In this document: piece after piece, positions 1 through 10,196 of the stretch
How the letters are laid out: every line of letters starts with the position of its first letter
How positions within the stretch are numbered: position 1 is the first letter of the stretch
NCBI GenBank assembly: GCA_023376005.1
Contig: CM042157.1
Span: 59,502,538-59,566,537 of the forward strand
Reading direction: 5' to 3'
Source of the DNA: Doryteuthis pealeii
Lineage: Eukaryota; Mollusca; Cephalopoda; Myopsida; Loliginidae
Length of the DNA stretch: 64,000 bases
Position numbers and translations under genes: made by a program
Notes under the pieces: generated by a model
Seen by the model: only the letters and a program-made list of their open reading frames with translations
What the model was told of the DNA's origin: nothing
The model's database searches: none

Positions 1-193
1 TGTTCTTGTTTTTATTTTTTTTCACTTTGCCGCTTAATTGGTGGCCGCTTCTGTATCTTTTTATATAAAAAAAAAATATCACGGGGAAAAAAAGTGTCCA
101 AATAATTTCAAAAGTGAACGTTTCTGATGATGAACAATCACCTAAAAGTGATGTTCCGAAACCATTGGTAAAACAGACTTTTAAATGTATTGT

Positions 194-198
<5 letters not shown>

Positions 199-236
<38 letters not shown>
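199..236. repeat. (TA)n microsatellite
   Basis: An uninterrupted TA dinucleotide run lies immediately upstream of the first readable Penelope-like coding segment. Confidence 0.95.
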
Positions 237-238
<2 letters not shown>

Positions 239-240
239 CA

Positions 241-435
241 TGTTATATTAACATAAGTTCTAACCACCCAAAGCATGTATTTAAACAAGTCCCTATTGGC
301 ATATCAATTAGATTATCCAATAATTCCTCCGATAGCAACACCTTTATCAAGAAAAATGAATATAAGCAAGCACTTAAAGATAGTGGATTCAAAACTAACC
401 TTACATATAAAGTCGATAACACCCTATTCAACCAC
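241..435 (+). pseudogene. Penelope-like element RT C-terminal remnant
   Basis: One frame is open from before 241 to a TGA at 592-594. Its first 60 or so residues (SSNHPKHVFKQVPIGISIR, then RLSNNSSDSNTF) resemble the segment after the reverse-transcriptase core of Penelope-like elements, where a conserved SNHP...IP.GI..RLS..SS motif precedes the linker. The enzyme would copy element RNA into DNA at a nicked target. From about residue DNTLFN onward the PLE resemblance stops, and the frame runs into unrelated sequence from about 435 to 592. The catalytic RT palm motifs are not in the window. The (TA)n tract lies directly upstream, so the fragment is 5' truncated or the element continues to the left. 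The family assignment is from remembered motif resemblance. Confidence 0.7.
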
Positions 436-890
436 GATGAGGTAAAAGAAGAAGAAACAGATCGAGGAATATTCTTTGATTTGCACCTTCGTTCAAAGAG
501 GGCGGATCAGAGTTTTTTTTCTCTGATAGGGTCCACTTTGCGAGGGGAGTCTGATGTTGTAAGACCCGAAACTCCCCGAGGAACCAAGTATTGACATCAC
601 TGCCGGGGCTCTCCAAAACATAATAAAGTGCGTACATATTTAATGACTAACTTTACTTAAGTATTTCCTTCAAGTCTCCTATTATATACAAGTACCGATC
701 AAGTCTCTGCGTGGCTGTTACGTATCCCTGGGTCAATATATAAGAATTTATAATTTATTCGTAAAATACCCAGAGCGAATCTGGAAAGGAGACGGCCTAA
801 TAACATGCCAGGTCTACCGGTGGAACAGATATAATGTTGCGAAACCGAAAGTCTGTAAGGATACTGGTGTATCATCACCAATTGTCCTCC
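436..890. other. unidentified insertion splitting the PLE remnant
   Basis: About 450 bases separate the PLE RT tail from the linker/endonuclease part in the same element order. The stretch has no recognised coding motif, and I could not identify clear terminal repeats or a target duplication. It could be an insertion or lineage-specific PLE sequence. Confidence 0.45.
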
Positions 891-1560
891 TTTGATGCAT
901 CTCGGCGATGTTTTACAAGACTAAACTTAAATTAGGAAATATCTTTTTCAAAATTAAAAAACAAATCCTCTCGAAAAAGAATTATATAAAGTATTTAATA
1001 AAAATACTGTAAACTTAACTTAGAGTTGTATGCCAAATGTTGATCGATATATCAGCAAAACCAACATTAGAAAATTAAACAAAAAATATAATAACGATAT
1101 CCTTCCTTGCAATTGTAATAATAAAGAAAGTGTATGCCCTCTAAATGGGAAATGCCGAAGTGATTGTTTAGTATATAAAGCTGTTATACAAATTAATAAG
1201 CAAAGTAATAATAAAAAGATATACATAGGCTCAACACAAGATACTTCAAAAGACTTTATAACCTCATATCCAGCTTTATTAATAGAAAAATATATGCATA
1301 GCACAGTTCTTTCTAAACACACCTGGAACATCAAAAATTAATATGGTATAGATCCTATGGTAAAATGGGAAATTGTAAAAAAATAAATAAATAAATAATT
1401 TTTGTTTTAAATACGCAGATATATACCGGGGATAAATTCTGTCTTTTAGGCTCAGAAGAAAAATCAACTATCGCTTATTATGATAATTCTAAAGAGTTGC
1501 TGAATCAAAGATCCAAAATTTTGAACATGTGCTGCCATAAACTCGCATGGCAGCTTGACG
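890..1560 (+). pseudogene. Penelope-like element linker and GIY-YIG endonuclease relic
   Basis: The readable pieces are, in order: a linker segment at about 960-1029 (LYKVFNKNTVNLT, then an in-frame stop); an open frame at 1030-1341 beginning MPNVDRYISKTN, with a cysteine cluster CNCNNKESVCPLNGKC and the endonuclease core KIYIGST; and a shifted continuation at about 1425-1545 (GDKFCLLGSEEKSTIAYYD, then LLNQRSKILNMCCHK). This order (linker, Cys-rich region, Y-I-G-S-T, downstream C.LC.EEK..I, LLN.RS, C.HK) is that of Penelope-like elements with a GIY-YIG endonuclease, which nicks target DNA to prime reverse transcription. At least one stop (about 1021) and a frameshift after 1341 show it is dead. 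It follows the RT remnant at 241-435 in the same orientation, so both parts come from one element. Confidence 0.8.
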
Positions 1561-1885
1561 CTTAGAGATGTAAACAAACGTAAGCAAATACTGGCCAAGG
1601 CTGGAGAAAGAAATCAAAACAACAGACAATCACTTATGGCGATTTGACAGTTAAAAAATCAGCAAGTTACCATAAGCACATGGTGAATTGACAATTGAAA
1701 ACATAAACAAATGTCTCTAACAGCCGATGAGCCAAATTCAGCAAACAGCGTTCATTATATCTGTGGGACAATTATAATGCCTTTGATTACTTCCGTTTTT
1801 GTTCTTGATTAAATAACTTAATTCATCGCAGTTAACGCTGATGATCCTCATGGTGAAACAAATAGGTTATCTGACTATTCCATTT

Positions 1886-1886
<1 letters not shown>
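1561..1886. other. no recognisable feature
   Basis: AT-rich sequence without a convincing reading frame or a repeat that I could match elsewhere in the window. It may include 3' sequence of the adjacent PLE. Confidence 0.4.

Positions 1887-1938
<52 letters not shown>
1887..1938. repeat. (TA)n microsatellite
   Basis: A TA dinucleotide run of about 50 bases. Confidence 0.95.
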
Positions 1939-1941
<3 letters not shown>

Positions 1942-2049
1942 TTTGTTATGGGTCCAACGGGAGAAACTGAAATATTTAATAAAAAGGAAGGTCCGCAAAA
2001 TGGATTATGTTTTTAAAATATTTTTTTATTATTATCATTTTACATCAGT

Positions 2050-2085
2050 GACACGTGTTTCAGATCTTCTGATATCTTCTTCATG
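2050..2085 (-). ncRNA. degenerate hammerhead-like motif (PLE-type)
   Basis: On the minus strand the sequence reads TGAAGA, a short stem AGAT/ATCT with an 8-base loop, then GAAAC and ACGTGTC. This is the layout of a hammerhead core (CUGAUGA, stem II, GAAA) with CTGATGA degraded to ATGAAGA. The same GAAACACGTGTC ending occurs at 34913-34924. Penelope-like elements are known to carry minimal hammerhead ribozymes. With the altered core it is probably a relic, and helices I and III are not convincing. Confidence 0.35.
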
Positions 2086-2087
2086 CT

Positions 2088-2088
2088 A

Positions 2089-2131
<43 letters not shown>

Positions 2132-2166
2132 GAGACAGACAGACAGAGAGACAGAGAGACAGAAAG
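2088..2166. repeat. (GA)n/(GACA)n microsatellite
   Basis: A GA dinucleotide run grading into GACA tetranucleotides. It accounts for the Ser/Leu/Cys-rich minus-strand frames here. Confidence 0.95.
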
Positions 2167-2650
2167 GGACTGTAAAAGAAAAATCATTGATAATGCCCGA
2201 AGAGAAGTTACCGGATGTAGCCTGTGTTCCATTTCCGGAACAAAAACCTGCAAGATAATCAACAAATAAGCAAGATTCAACAAAACAGAAATGGCTGCTC
2301 TTAAGGGAGATGACCATCATTGCGACCTATTTATATAACATCCACTTTAAACGGATTTCTCTTCGTTTTACTTATATTTTGTTGTTTTATCTTTTATTTC
2401 TTAAATTTAAGTACGGTCACGTCCCTCTACACCTGGCTGTCAAAATCTTTTTCTGTGAATCTTTCAAAGTAACAGACTCTTTCACACGCATAAACGTTTG
2501 CCTAACCACTTTTTACTATTCTCCCGTCTGAGGATTATGTTATACACCATAAACTTGAGAAACGATAATATAGTATCCATAATTTTAAACCTGCTCTACT
2601 ATTATAGCATTGAGCATTATTGCTATGCATACAATTTTCTTATTTACTGT
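2167..2650. other. no recognisable feature
   Basis: No repeat copy elsewhere in the window and no credible coding region. The 73-codon plus-strand frame starting at 2310 has no recognisable motif and I regard it as chance. Confidence 0.4.
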
Positions 2651-2653
2651 CCT

Positions 2654-2654
<1 letters not shown>

Positions 2655-2696
<42 letters not shown>

Positions 2697-2710
2697 TATA
2701 TATATATAAG
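2655..2710. repeat. (TA)n microsatellite, imperfect
   Basis: A TA run with palindromic interruptions. Confidence 0.9.
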
Positions 2711-2986
2711 AGACTTTCATATTTTGTTTGAAGCATTGTGTATGTATTGGTTAGGAGGTTGATTTAGAAGGCTATCACAATGCAGTTTGGAATAAATAAA
2801 AATAATAATACGGTAACAATGGTGTTGTGTGTTGACCTGTATTTTTATTCTTTCTTGAATTTTCGAGGTAATACCTCTTTATCAAAAGAATTGAACTGAA
2901 GCAGTACAGCTATGGCATTTCTTCCCAAATGAATTTTTTTTTTTTTTTTTGAAAATGATGTTATTTTTTAAATAACTGTATTCTCG

Positions 2987-3054
2987 TGTGAGCGTGAATG
3001 CGTTTATTTTGTTTGTACGTGTGCGTACAAAACAAAAACGCATTCACGCTCACA
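2987..3054. repeat. near-perfect hairpin
   Basis: The left arm 2987-3019 and right arm 3024-3054 are inverted complements with only a couple of indels or mismatches and a 4-base loop. A TA array follows directly. Origin unknown; it could be the tip of a fold-back element or a long-read fold-back trace. Confidence 0.8.
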
Positions 3055-3181
3055 TATATATATATATGTATATATAATATATATATATATATAATATATA
3101 TATATATATATTATATATATATATATAAACCGCTAAGATTTTCTAAAGCTAAAAAATACTTAAGTAGAGCAAATAAATAAT

Positions 3182-3215
<34 letters not shown>

Positions 3216-3232
3216 ATATATATATATATTAG
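3053..3232. repeat. two imperfect (TA)n tracts
   Basis: TA tracts at 3053-3127 and 3180-3232 are broken by short inverted TATAATAT units and separated by about 50 bases of unique sequence. Confidence 0.9.
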
Positions 3233-3604
3233 AGTAGGTCGATTTTCAACTTTTTTGAATACCAAATTGATCCAACTGGGGAAAGTTGGGTATTGGTATG
3301 ATAAGTACCGACACCTAAAAATAGGTTTCTAACTTGGTCCAATTTTTGAGCATTTAGTTTTAAAAGTCCTCTAATATGAAGCCCCTCCAAAATTCTTGTT
3401 TTTTTATACATTGAAATTATTATTATTATACATCTTTTTATACAATGAAATTACTTAAAAATCTTATAATTTCAATCCAGAAAAGTTTGTCAATTTATAT
3501 TATTCAAATAGAATGAATAAAATAAATGGAAAGTAACATTTAAAGTAATAAAATATAACTCCCATCTATATAAAACCATCATATACATATATATCATATA
3601 TAAA

Positions 3605-3930
3605 ACCATCGCTGCCGAGCGGCTTTATATGATCCCGAGGAAAGCTTGTGGAGTAAACCCCGAAAACAAATCCGGAGCCGGAGTCCCTAAGATGGAGTAA
3701 CGCTGAACTTCAGCGTTTTACAGCAACTCCTGCGACACTGCCGTTGCCAAACTGCTTGGTTTCTTACCTTTCTTTGGACTACAGCGACAGTGTAGAGAGG
3801 GTGTATCTGTTGCTTGGGCAACATCTCATCCTCCGTATCAACCCACCCAGGCTATGTAGTTAAAATAAATTGGACACTAACCATCGTCTTTCACAGACGG
3901 AAGTATGCCAACAGCAACATCATAACTCCC
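3605..3930 (+). repeat. dispersed repeat family C (about 320 bp)
   Basis: This sequence recurs as a diverged unit at 8445-8740, 12228-12545, 31975-32290, 42885-43205 and 51600-51930. Shared blocks include GGAGTCCCTAA, CTCCTGCGACACT, the CAACAGTGTG/GACAGTGTAG segment and GGACACTA near the end. No coding potential or TIR is seen. It is probably a short non-autonomous element of unknown class. Confidence 0.75.
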
Positions 3931-4499
3931 ACCCCCCTAACAGCTCAGACAAGCTGCATTTTACCTCATTAATTGAGATATGTCAGTAATAACATTGCAA
4001 GATATTGTTGTAACGTTGTTTTTCTGTTATCAATGGAACAAAAGCAAACAAGTATGAACTCTGCTAGGAACAAATGAAGGGATGGTGATTTTGATATAAG
4101 CTACCATTGTAATTTGAAAACTCCTCGAAATATTAACTGGTTACTAATAACTGGGTCTTTTAATTTTCTATTTTATATAATAATTCTAAGGCATGAAGTA
4201 ATAAAACACATGACAAAAATACATGAACATTGTGAGAATAATAGCAACTTTTATCATGCCATCATATTATTCTATGCGTTTTATTCTCAAGAACAGGTTC
4301 TGGTTTATGCATATAACATTTTGTTGTATGGTCAAAATTTAGCTTTTTGCATAATTTCCAGTGGATCACCTTCCCAACCCAGTCGTGCCTAGGTTTGTAT
4401 TCCCGTTGTGCTAGTTTGCTACGTTCGCTTAATACATGATTTACGATCTCATCTCTGTCACCGCACAGACTATATTTACTCTTCTGTTGTGACAATTTT

Positions 4500-4507
4500 T
4501 GTTTTGA

Positions 4508-4540
<33 letters not shown>

Positions 4541-4865
4541 GTTTTTCACACCAGTGTTATTTCCCTGGAGTCTGCGTGACAACAAGTCTCTTCAGGTCTC
4601 CATGACTCTTCTGAGTATTCTGGCAGATTGCAGCAATGCCGTATTCTGGATGGTCTCAATTCCTCCTCTCATTTCCAGATTTTCCAGTCTTTTTTCAAAA
4701 CTTTTTGGGACCGTTCTAAGTGCACTAACTACAATTGGTATCACTTCGACCTTCATATTCCATAGCTTTTTCAGTTCTCTTGCAAGGTCTAGGTATTTGT
4801 CGATCTTTTCGTTTTCCTTCATCTTCACTCTGTGATCTGCTGGAACTGCAAAATCCACCAGTTGA
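4500..4865 (-). pseudogene. LINE ORF2 C-terminal tail
   Basis: The minus-strand frame 4858-4592 begins MDFAVPADHRVKMKENEKID and continues through ELKKLWNMKVEVIPIVVSAL and TALLQSARILRRVMET. This matches the C-terminal tail (DFAVP.D..., K..IWNMK..VIP.VVGALG, ...TARILRKVLE) often seen at the end of non-LTR retrotransposon reverse transcriptases in invertebrates. The protein would act in target-primed reverse transcription, but only about 88 C-terminal residues remain, with no RT or endonuclease domain. A short untranslated tail and an (AAT)n tract follow, consistent with 5'-truncated insertion. Related copies are at 31304-31705, 43500-43880 and 52215-52580. Confidence 0.8.
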
Positions 4866-4868
4866 CAA

Positions 4869-4918
<50 letters not shown>

Positions 4919-5026
4919 CGTGGCTTCTGTTCGATTAGACGTAGGTGGAGCTTGTTGTCTACAAGTCTCTTTAGGTCTCCAGGATTTTTCTGGGCATTAT
5001 AGTCGATCTTAACAATGCTGTTATTA

Positions 5027-5062
<36 letters not shown>

Positions 5063-5340
5063 CTTTTGAGTTTTTCACATCAGCGTTAGCTGATGGTATT
5101 TCACTGGAGACTGAGTGACAACAAGTCTCCCCAAGTCTCATGGACTTTTCTGAGTATTCTAGCCGATTGCAGCAGTGCAGTAATTATTATTATTATTATT
5201 ATTATTATTATCACTCCTTTTGAGTTTTTCACATCAGCGTTAACTGATGGTATTTCACTAGAGGCTGAGTGACAACAAGTCTCCTCAAGTCTCTAGGACT
5301 TTTCTGAGTATTCTAGCCGATTGCAGCAGTGCAGTCATTT
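4866..5340 (-). mobile_element. tandem cluster of LINE 3' tails with ATT tracts
   Basis: Three further very short copies of the same LINE 3' end follow in the same orientation at about 4954-5024, 5063-5182 and 5215-5337. They share the GTTTTTCACATCAGCG and GAGTATTCTAGCCGATTGCAG blocks. (ATT)n tracts at 4868-4918, 5025-5060 and 5183-5210 separate them. The arrangement looks like repeated insertion into, or local duplication of, an AAT-tailed LINE end. Confidence 0.7.
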
Positions 5341-5937
5341 TTTTTCTATGATGATTATCGATTAGGCGTAGGTGGAGGTTATTGTCTATTTTTGTCTAGT
5401 TTTTCCTATTTTTTATCTTCTTCTTTTATTTACTTATTTCTTTATAGACTTACTTCTATTTTTAATATTTTTGTACTTTTTTTGTTTGTTTTTTGTTTTT
5501 ATTGTTCATTCAGTCAATAATAACTTGTAAATGCTATTATGTCAAACTTGTTGCTGTTTCTACTTGTAGCAGTTCCAAAGAAAATGGCTTCCAACATCTT
5601 CCAGTTCCATCCACCCCAACAACACCCCCGCCCCCACCACCACTACCACCACCCACACACCCAGTATCCATTCATAAGCCCGAGCGTGAGTCAGGTACTT
5701 GGCATCTGGCCCAGCATTTATACTCGCCCAAATTACCAGACTCAACCAACCACCCCACCCTCCAACCTACAACTCCACCTCTCTTAACCCCCCCCACCTG
5801 CCTCCCCGTATTCCACCCCACTCATCATCTTTTGTCATTCTATCATATCCACCCACACATATTTATTTGCGTTTTCCAATAATAAACTACCATCTTCGTG
5901 TAACTCCAAAATCTCATTAATTCTCAGAATTAAGGGT
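5341..5937. other. T-rich then C-rich low-complexity stretch
   Basis: Thymine-rich sequence to about 5520 is followed by a CCACC-rich stretch at 5600-5830. The latter creates Pro/Thr/His-rich frames on the plus strand and a Val/Gly-rich frame on the minus strand. I see no domain and treat these frames as compositional. A poly-T run (5939-5962) follows. Confidence 0.5.
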
Positions 5938-6059
5938 CTTTTTTTTTTTTTTTTTTTTTTTTACAATGCGTGGGACCATTCCCTAAAATTTGAAAAAAAA
6001 AAGAATTAAATTTTAAAAAATTAATATTAAAGAAATGAAAAAAAATAAAGGACATAAAT

Positions 6060-7110
6060 CTGAGGCACCAGTTTTTCCTTACAAGATGCCTGTTTCCTGA
6101 GGATCTGTTTCCAAGACACCACCTCTTCATTCAATAACTGTTACATAATTTAATTCAGACCTACTAACTGCCATTCAATTTTTTTTAATGAAAGGAAGCC
6201 CGAATGAGACCTTTGCCTTTTCTAACATGTTGTCTAATTACTGGGATCCGTTCCCTGGCACCACCTCCCCATTCAATAACTGTTACATGATTTGCATCAG
6301 ACCTACTTACTGCCATTTTTTTTTTAAATGAAAGGAAGCCCGAATGAAACCCTTGCCTTTAACATGTTGTCTGATTACTGGGATCCGTTTCCCTGGCACC
6401 ACTCCCCATTCAATAACTGCTACATGATTTGCATGGCCATTTTTTTTTAAATGAAAGGAAGCCCGAATGACCCTTGCCTTTCTAACATGTTGTCTGATTA
6501 CTGGGGATCCGTTTCCCTGCACCACCTCCCCATTCAATAACTGATTTGCATCAGACCTACTTACTGCCATTCAAATGATTGCCTTTTCTTACATGTTGTC
6601 TGATTTCTGGGATCCCTGACACCACCTCTCCATTCAATACTGTTATATAATTTGCTTCACACCTACTAACTGCCATTCATTTTTTTTAGATGAACGGAAG
6701 CCCAAATGAGACCCTTGCCTTTTCTTACATGTTGTCTGATTTCTGGGGATCCGTTTCCCTGACACCACTCCCCATTCAATAACTGTTATAATTGCTTCAG
6801 AAATACTTACTGCCATTCAATCTTTTTTAGATGAAAGGAAGCCTGAATGGGACCTTGCCTTTTCTTATTGTATCTGATTTCTGGGGATCCGATTCAATAT
6901 TTATTTATTTTATTTAGATGCAAGGAAGTCCGAATGAGACCCTAGCCTTTACTTATATGTTTCCTGTGGATCGGTTTCATTGACAGCACCTACCCATTCA
7001 ATTACTATTATTTAATTTGCGACAGAACTCCGAGCCGATACCCTTGCCTCTCCTTATATGAAGACTGATTCCTGGGGACTCGTTTCGAGACACCACCTAC
7101 CCATTGACTT
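6060..7110. repeat. degenerate satellite array, about 120-143 bp unit
   Basis: The phrase CATTCAATAACTG recurs with variants near 6127, 6270, 6408, 6532, 6632, 6774, 6890, 6996 and 7100. Each unit also holds a T-run, an ATGAAAGGAAGCCCGAATGA block, a CTTGCC...ACATGTTGTCTGA block and a GGATCCG...CACCACC block. That gives about eight units whose length varies from about 105 to 143 bases through deletions. Divergence is greatest at the right end. No open frame is conserved between units. Confidence 0.9.
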
Positions 7111-7248
7111 ACTTACACGTAGCTCTTTCTTTTATTCATTAAAAAAAAAAGACTTTAGAAAATGTAAGGACACCCTGTGCAAAACTCTTCTCTTTCCAAT
7201 CAAAATCATTTCAGCCATCGTAGCTCTGGGGAGTGTGGAGTACCAATT

Positions 7249-7685
7249 TAGGATGAGACTAGACTCATTTTGAATATCCCATATACCAGATGAAGTTGGC
7301 ACTTTGGCCCTTACTTAGACTTGACAGTCGGTCGGAGAGGACCCTTCCAATCAATCGGCCGGTCACGCCAATCCTAGCACCTATTGAACTTCCCATCAGA
7401 TAAAGTTTAACGTCATAACCAGGACATTATGACCATTAGCCACCGCCTTCTGGCACATATATAATAAAAAGGGTTGGGCATAAGGGTTTGGGACAATCAT
7501 ATAGGTATTAGGGATTGGCGTCACCGGCCGATTGATTGGAAGGGTCCTCTCAGACCGACCGTCAAGCCTAATTAAGGATCAAAGTGCCAACTCATCTGAT
7601 CTATTGGTATATTCAAAATGAGTCTAGTCTCATCAAATAAATTTTGTTAAATCTATCTGATGGGACTAGACTCATTTTGAATTTC
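7249..7685. mobile_element. fold-back element, related to family D
   Basis: The arm 7249-7383 pairs with 7501-7637 as an inverted repeat of about 135 bases around a spacer of about 117 bases. A third partial copy of the outer arm end (ACTAGACTCATTTTGAAT) lies at 7662-7682. The spacer and inner arms share wording with dispersed family D, so this looks like a family D copy with inverted duplication. No coding capacity. Confidence 0.85.
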
Positions 7686-7947
7686 TGGTCGAAATAGATT
7701 TATCATAGTTAAATGACGGTTTGTTGAGTTTTTTTTCTTTGAAAGTTATATATTGGTCTGAATTCATTAGTTATTATACATTGAGCTTCCTTAGGGATTT
7801 ATAAAAAAACCTTGAATATATAAGAGTATAGAGAATGTATGTACAATAAGATTTTAATTATCCCAAATAGAACCATCCCTTTCTTGCCAGCCATTTGGAT
7901 TATCTTACTTACGCGCACACACACATATCGGTTGGCCAAAAGTCGGG

Positions 7948-8177
7948 TGGCCTAAAGTTGGTATCAGACAATCAGCGAGGGAGTCTATCCTCTTTTCACT
8001 AGCGCTAGACCAAGGAGATTGTTTTCGCGTCTGAGGTGGAGCGCCACACCTACCATCAGCTCCTTACTTTACTGCACAGATCACTGTCTACTCATACGCT
8101 GAGTTGGTGAGGGCTGATTTCGAACTTGAAACCTTGTGGTTTACTAGCCGAACGCTCTACCGACTGAGCTAATATCG
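7948..8177 (-). mobile_element. tRNA-derived SINE, family A
   Basis: Read on the minus strand, the head has an A-box-like TTAGCTCAGTCGGTAGAGCG and a B-box-like AGTTCGAAATC, followed by a conserved body of about 150 bases with CTGTGCAGTAAAG, GGAGCTGATGGTAGG and CTAGCGCTAGTGAAAAG. Transcription would be by RNA polymerase III from the internal promoter. Related copies are at 13083-13301, 14664-14898, 27308-27541, 47895-48142 and 56338-56577. Confidence 0.85.
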
Positions 8178-8444
8178 TAGGCATATTTTATTAAAAATAT
8201 CAGACAATGGTTTAGTGGGAAAACATTCCAATGACTGTTTGTGAAAATCTTGTGAGGTCAACGCCATCGAGACTCCAAGCAATAAATAGAAATAAAATCG
8301 GACACACCAAATATTGATTACAAATAAATTCTTTCGTAGGTCTCTACTTATTTTGGGACTGCTGCATATACATATTTTTGGCTACAGTGTTTCAATGCTG
8401 TAGAGTTTAGTAATAAATAATGACTAATCACATCCGTTTTGATT

Positions 8445-8740
8445 GCATAATTGTTGGCTTCCTTCCGTCTGCGAAAGACAATGGAGTAGTGTCCAAAAGT
8501 TGTTTTTTTAACTACACAGTCTGGGCGAGTTGATATGGAGAATTTGCTGTTGCCCGAGCAGAAGATCCCCCTCTCCACACTGCCGCTGTGATCCAAAAGA
8601 AAGGTAATAGACCAATGCAGTTTGGTAACGGCAGTGTCGCAGAGTTGCTGTGTAACACTGAACTTCAGCGTTACTCCATCTTAGGGACTCTGGCTCCGGA
8701 TTTGTTTTACGGGTTTACTCCCCTAACTTTCCCCAGAACA
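8445..8740 (-). repeat. dispersed repeat family C copy, interrupted
   Basis: Matches 3605-3930 in reverse orientation. It breaks off at a TA run around 8740 and its missing end resumes at 9038-9073 after a SINE insertion. Confidence 0.75.
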
Positions 8741-8756
8741 TATATATATATATATA

Positions 8757-9035
8757 CCAACCCCTCCGCACGAGCAGGGTGTGATACAAGGTCAATTTCT
8801 TAAGCGGAGTTCAACAGGTCTGAATTCAGAGGTTTCCTTCTCCTAGACCGGTTGCCTAACCAAGGTTAAAGAGCCCAGTCTGCCCTACTATTTATCCATA
8901 GCTGGAGGGAGAGTAGGATTCATACTTTTCCCAAGGGTATTAGCGCTAAGTGAAATGCAATTACCACATCCAGGATTTGAACTCGGGGCGACGAGTCCAT
9001 TTCCCATGACTTTAACCATTACACCACGCGCTTCC
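8757..9035 (-). mobile_element. tRNA-derived SINE, family B
   Basis: The minus strand starts GGAAGCGCGTGGTGTAATGG (A-box-like) and carries GAGTTCAAATCCTG (B-box-like). A body follows with TTAGCGCTAATACCC, AGACTGGGCTCTTTAACC and the 3' end GCGGAGGGGTTGG. Related copies lie at 26241-26525, 48983-49290 and 57361-57645. It sits inside a family C repeat. Confidence 0.85.
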
Positions 9036-9037
9036 AT

Positions 9038-9073
9038 TCCTCAGAAACATATAAAGCCACTCGGCAGCGATGT
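9038..9073 (-). repeat. family C end displaced by the SINE
   Basis: The sequence AAAGCCACTCGGCAGCGATG matches the outer end of the family C copy at 3605 (CGCTGCCGAGCGGCTTTATA) in reverse. Confidence 0.7.
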
Positions 9074-9551
9074 TTTTGTAACAAACTCTTCCTTGTGGTA
9101 AATGGATTGCATAATGTTCCAATAGAAATAAGTTTTCAGCCGACAGAAAACTTTTTAATTATGAGGATGATATATCGAGTAATATCCCACCCTACGTCGT
9201 TAATTGACTCCAGCGGACACGAACGAAGTCGAAAAATGACTTAAATCGAAATAACCATAATTTAGATGCAATTATCAAGCCTAGAATATCCAAGCCCAAC
9301 CATTTGTGTGTTATATACCATATCTATGAACATTAATGCGTATGTCCAAATCCTCATAAATACGTGAGTATTATACTGACTAAGTAGTCTGATACCACTA
9401 GCATTGGTTTATCTTTCTTTACGTCACTGGCAAGTATTGTATTTGTTAATGTTATAATGATTCCATTTCATTTCCAGTCTCCGTTTGGTTATTCCTCATT
9501 TAGTAACCTTAGGTTAAAACATTATGTTAGCCTATGTAATCGGTAAATTTA
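9074..9551. other. no recognisable feature
   Basis: Unique AT-rich sequence without coding signal or a match elsewhere in the window. Confidence 0.4.
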
Positions 9552-9620
9552 GGGCCGGGTTAGTTCAGTCGGTAGAGCGTTAGCTAGAAATCACAAGGTT
9601 CCTAGTTCTGATACCGGTAG
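9552..9620 (+). mobile_element. SINE family A head only
   Basis: A tRNA-like head (GGTTAGTTCAGTCGGTAGAG, then CTGATACCGGT) is truncated after the B box. It passes directly into a family F2 terminal sequence at 9616. Confidence 0.7.
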
Positions 9621-9672
9621 GCCACATATTATAACAGAATCAAAAAGGTCGGCCACATAGTATAACGGCACC
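9616..9672. mobile_element. family F2 TIR fragment
   Basis: This is the reverse complement of the first 57 bases of the F2 element at 10197 (GGTGCCGTTATAGTATGTGG and its subterminal repeat), with a couple of differences. Only the terminal portion is present. Confidence 0.75.
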
Positions 9673-10196
9673 TTCTTTTATTTAAATTTATTTAAATAAT
9701 CTCTTTTCTAAAGACATCTCATAAGTATAGAGTAGAAATGAACCTCCCCATTTAATAATGGGAGCTTCTGTAGTAGTTGTTCCTCAACGTATGGCGTACA
9801 CCCGACCAGGGAGCAATCTGATTTTTAAGGGGTGGGCAATTGAGACTAACGAGGTCTGGGTCCAAATTCTCATTTTTTTTTTTTTTTTAGTTTTCCATCA
9901 TGTAAACGTAATTATGTAGTTTATGTTTCGGATGTTATTTTGAGTAAGTATTTTTGGCCCAGTGTGTAGTTTTTACATAATTAATACGCCATTACCTTCA
10001 AGCACGTCACACGAAGTGTGTGAGGTCATGGAAGAACCTTATTTATGAATTTAGAATTTGAAATCGGAGTTGCCAGAAATCGTGTATAAATGATATCAAC
10101 CTTTTATACAAAATTCACCAACTTAGGAAAAGTTCAAATTAAAATCAATGAAATTCGACAAAAAAAAAAAAATAATAATTATGATATACAATTTAT
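9673..10196. other. no recognisable feature
   Basis: Unique sequence with an A-rich run at about 10160-10172. No open frame with motif support. Confidence 0.4.

Noticed and set aside
5493..5882. 129-codon proline/threonine-rich frame
   Set aside because: Caused by a CCACC-rich stretch; overlapping frames on both strands and no motif.
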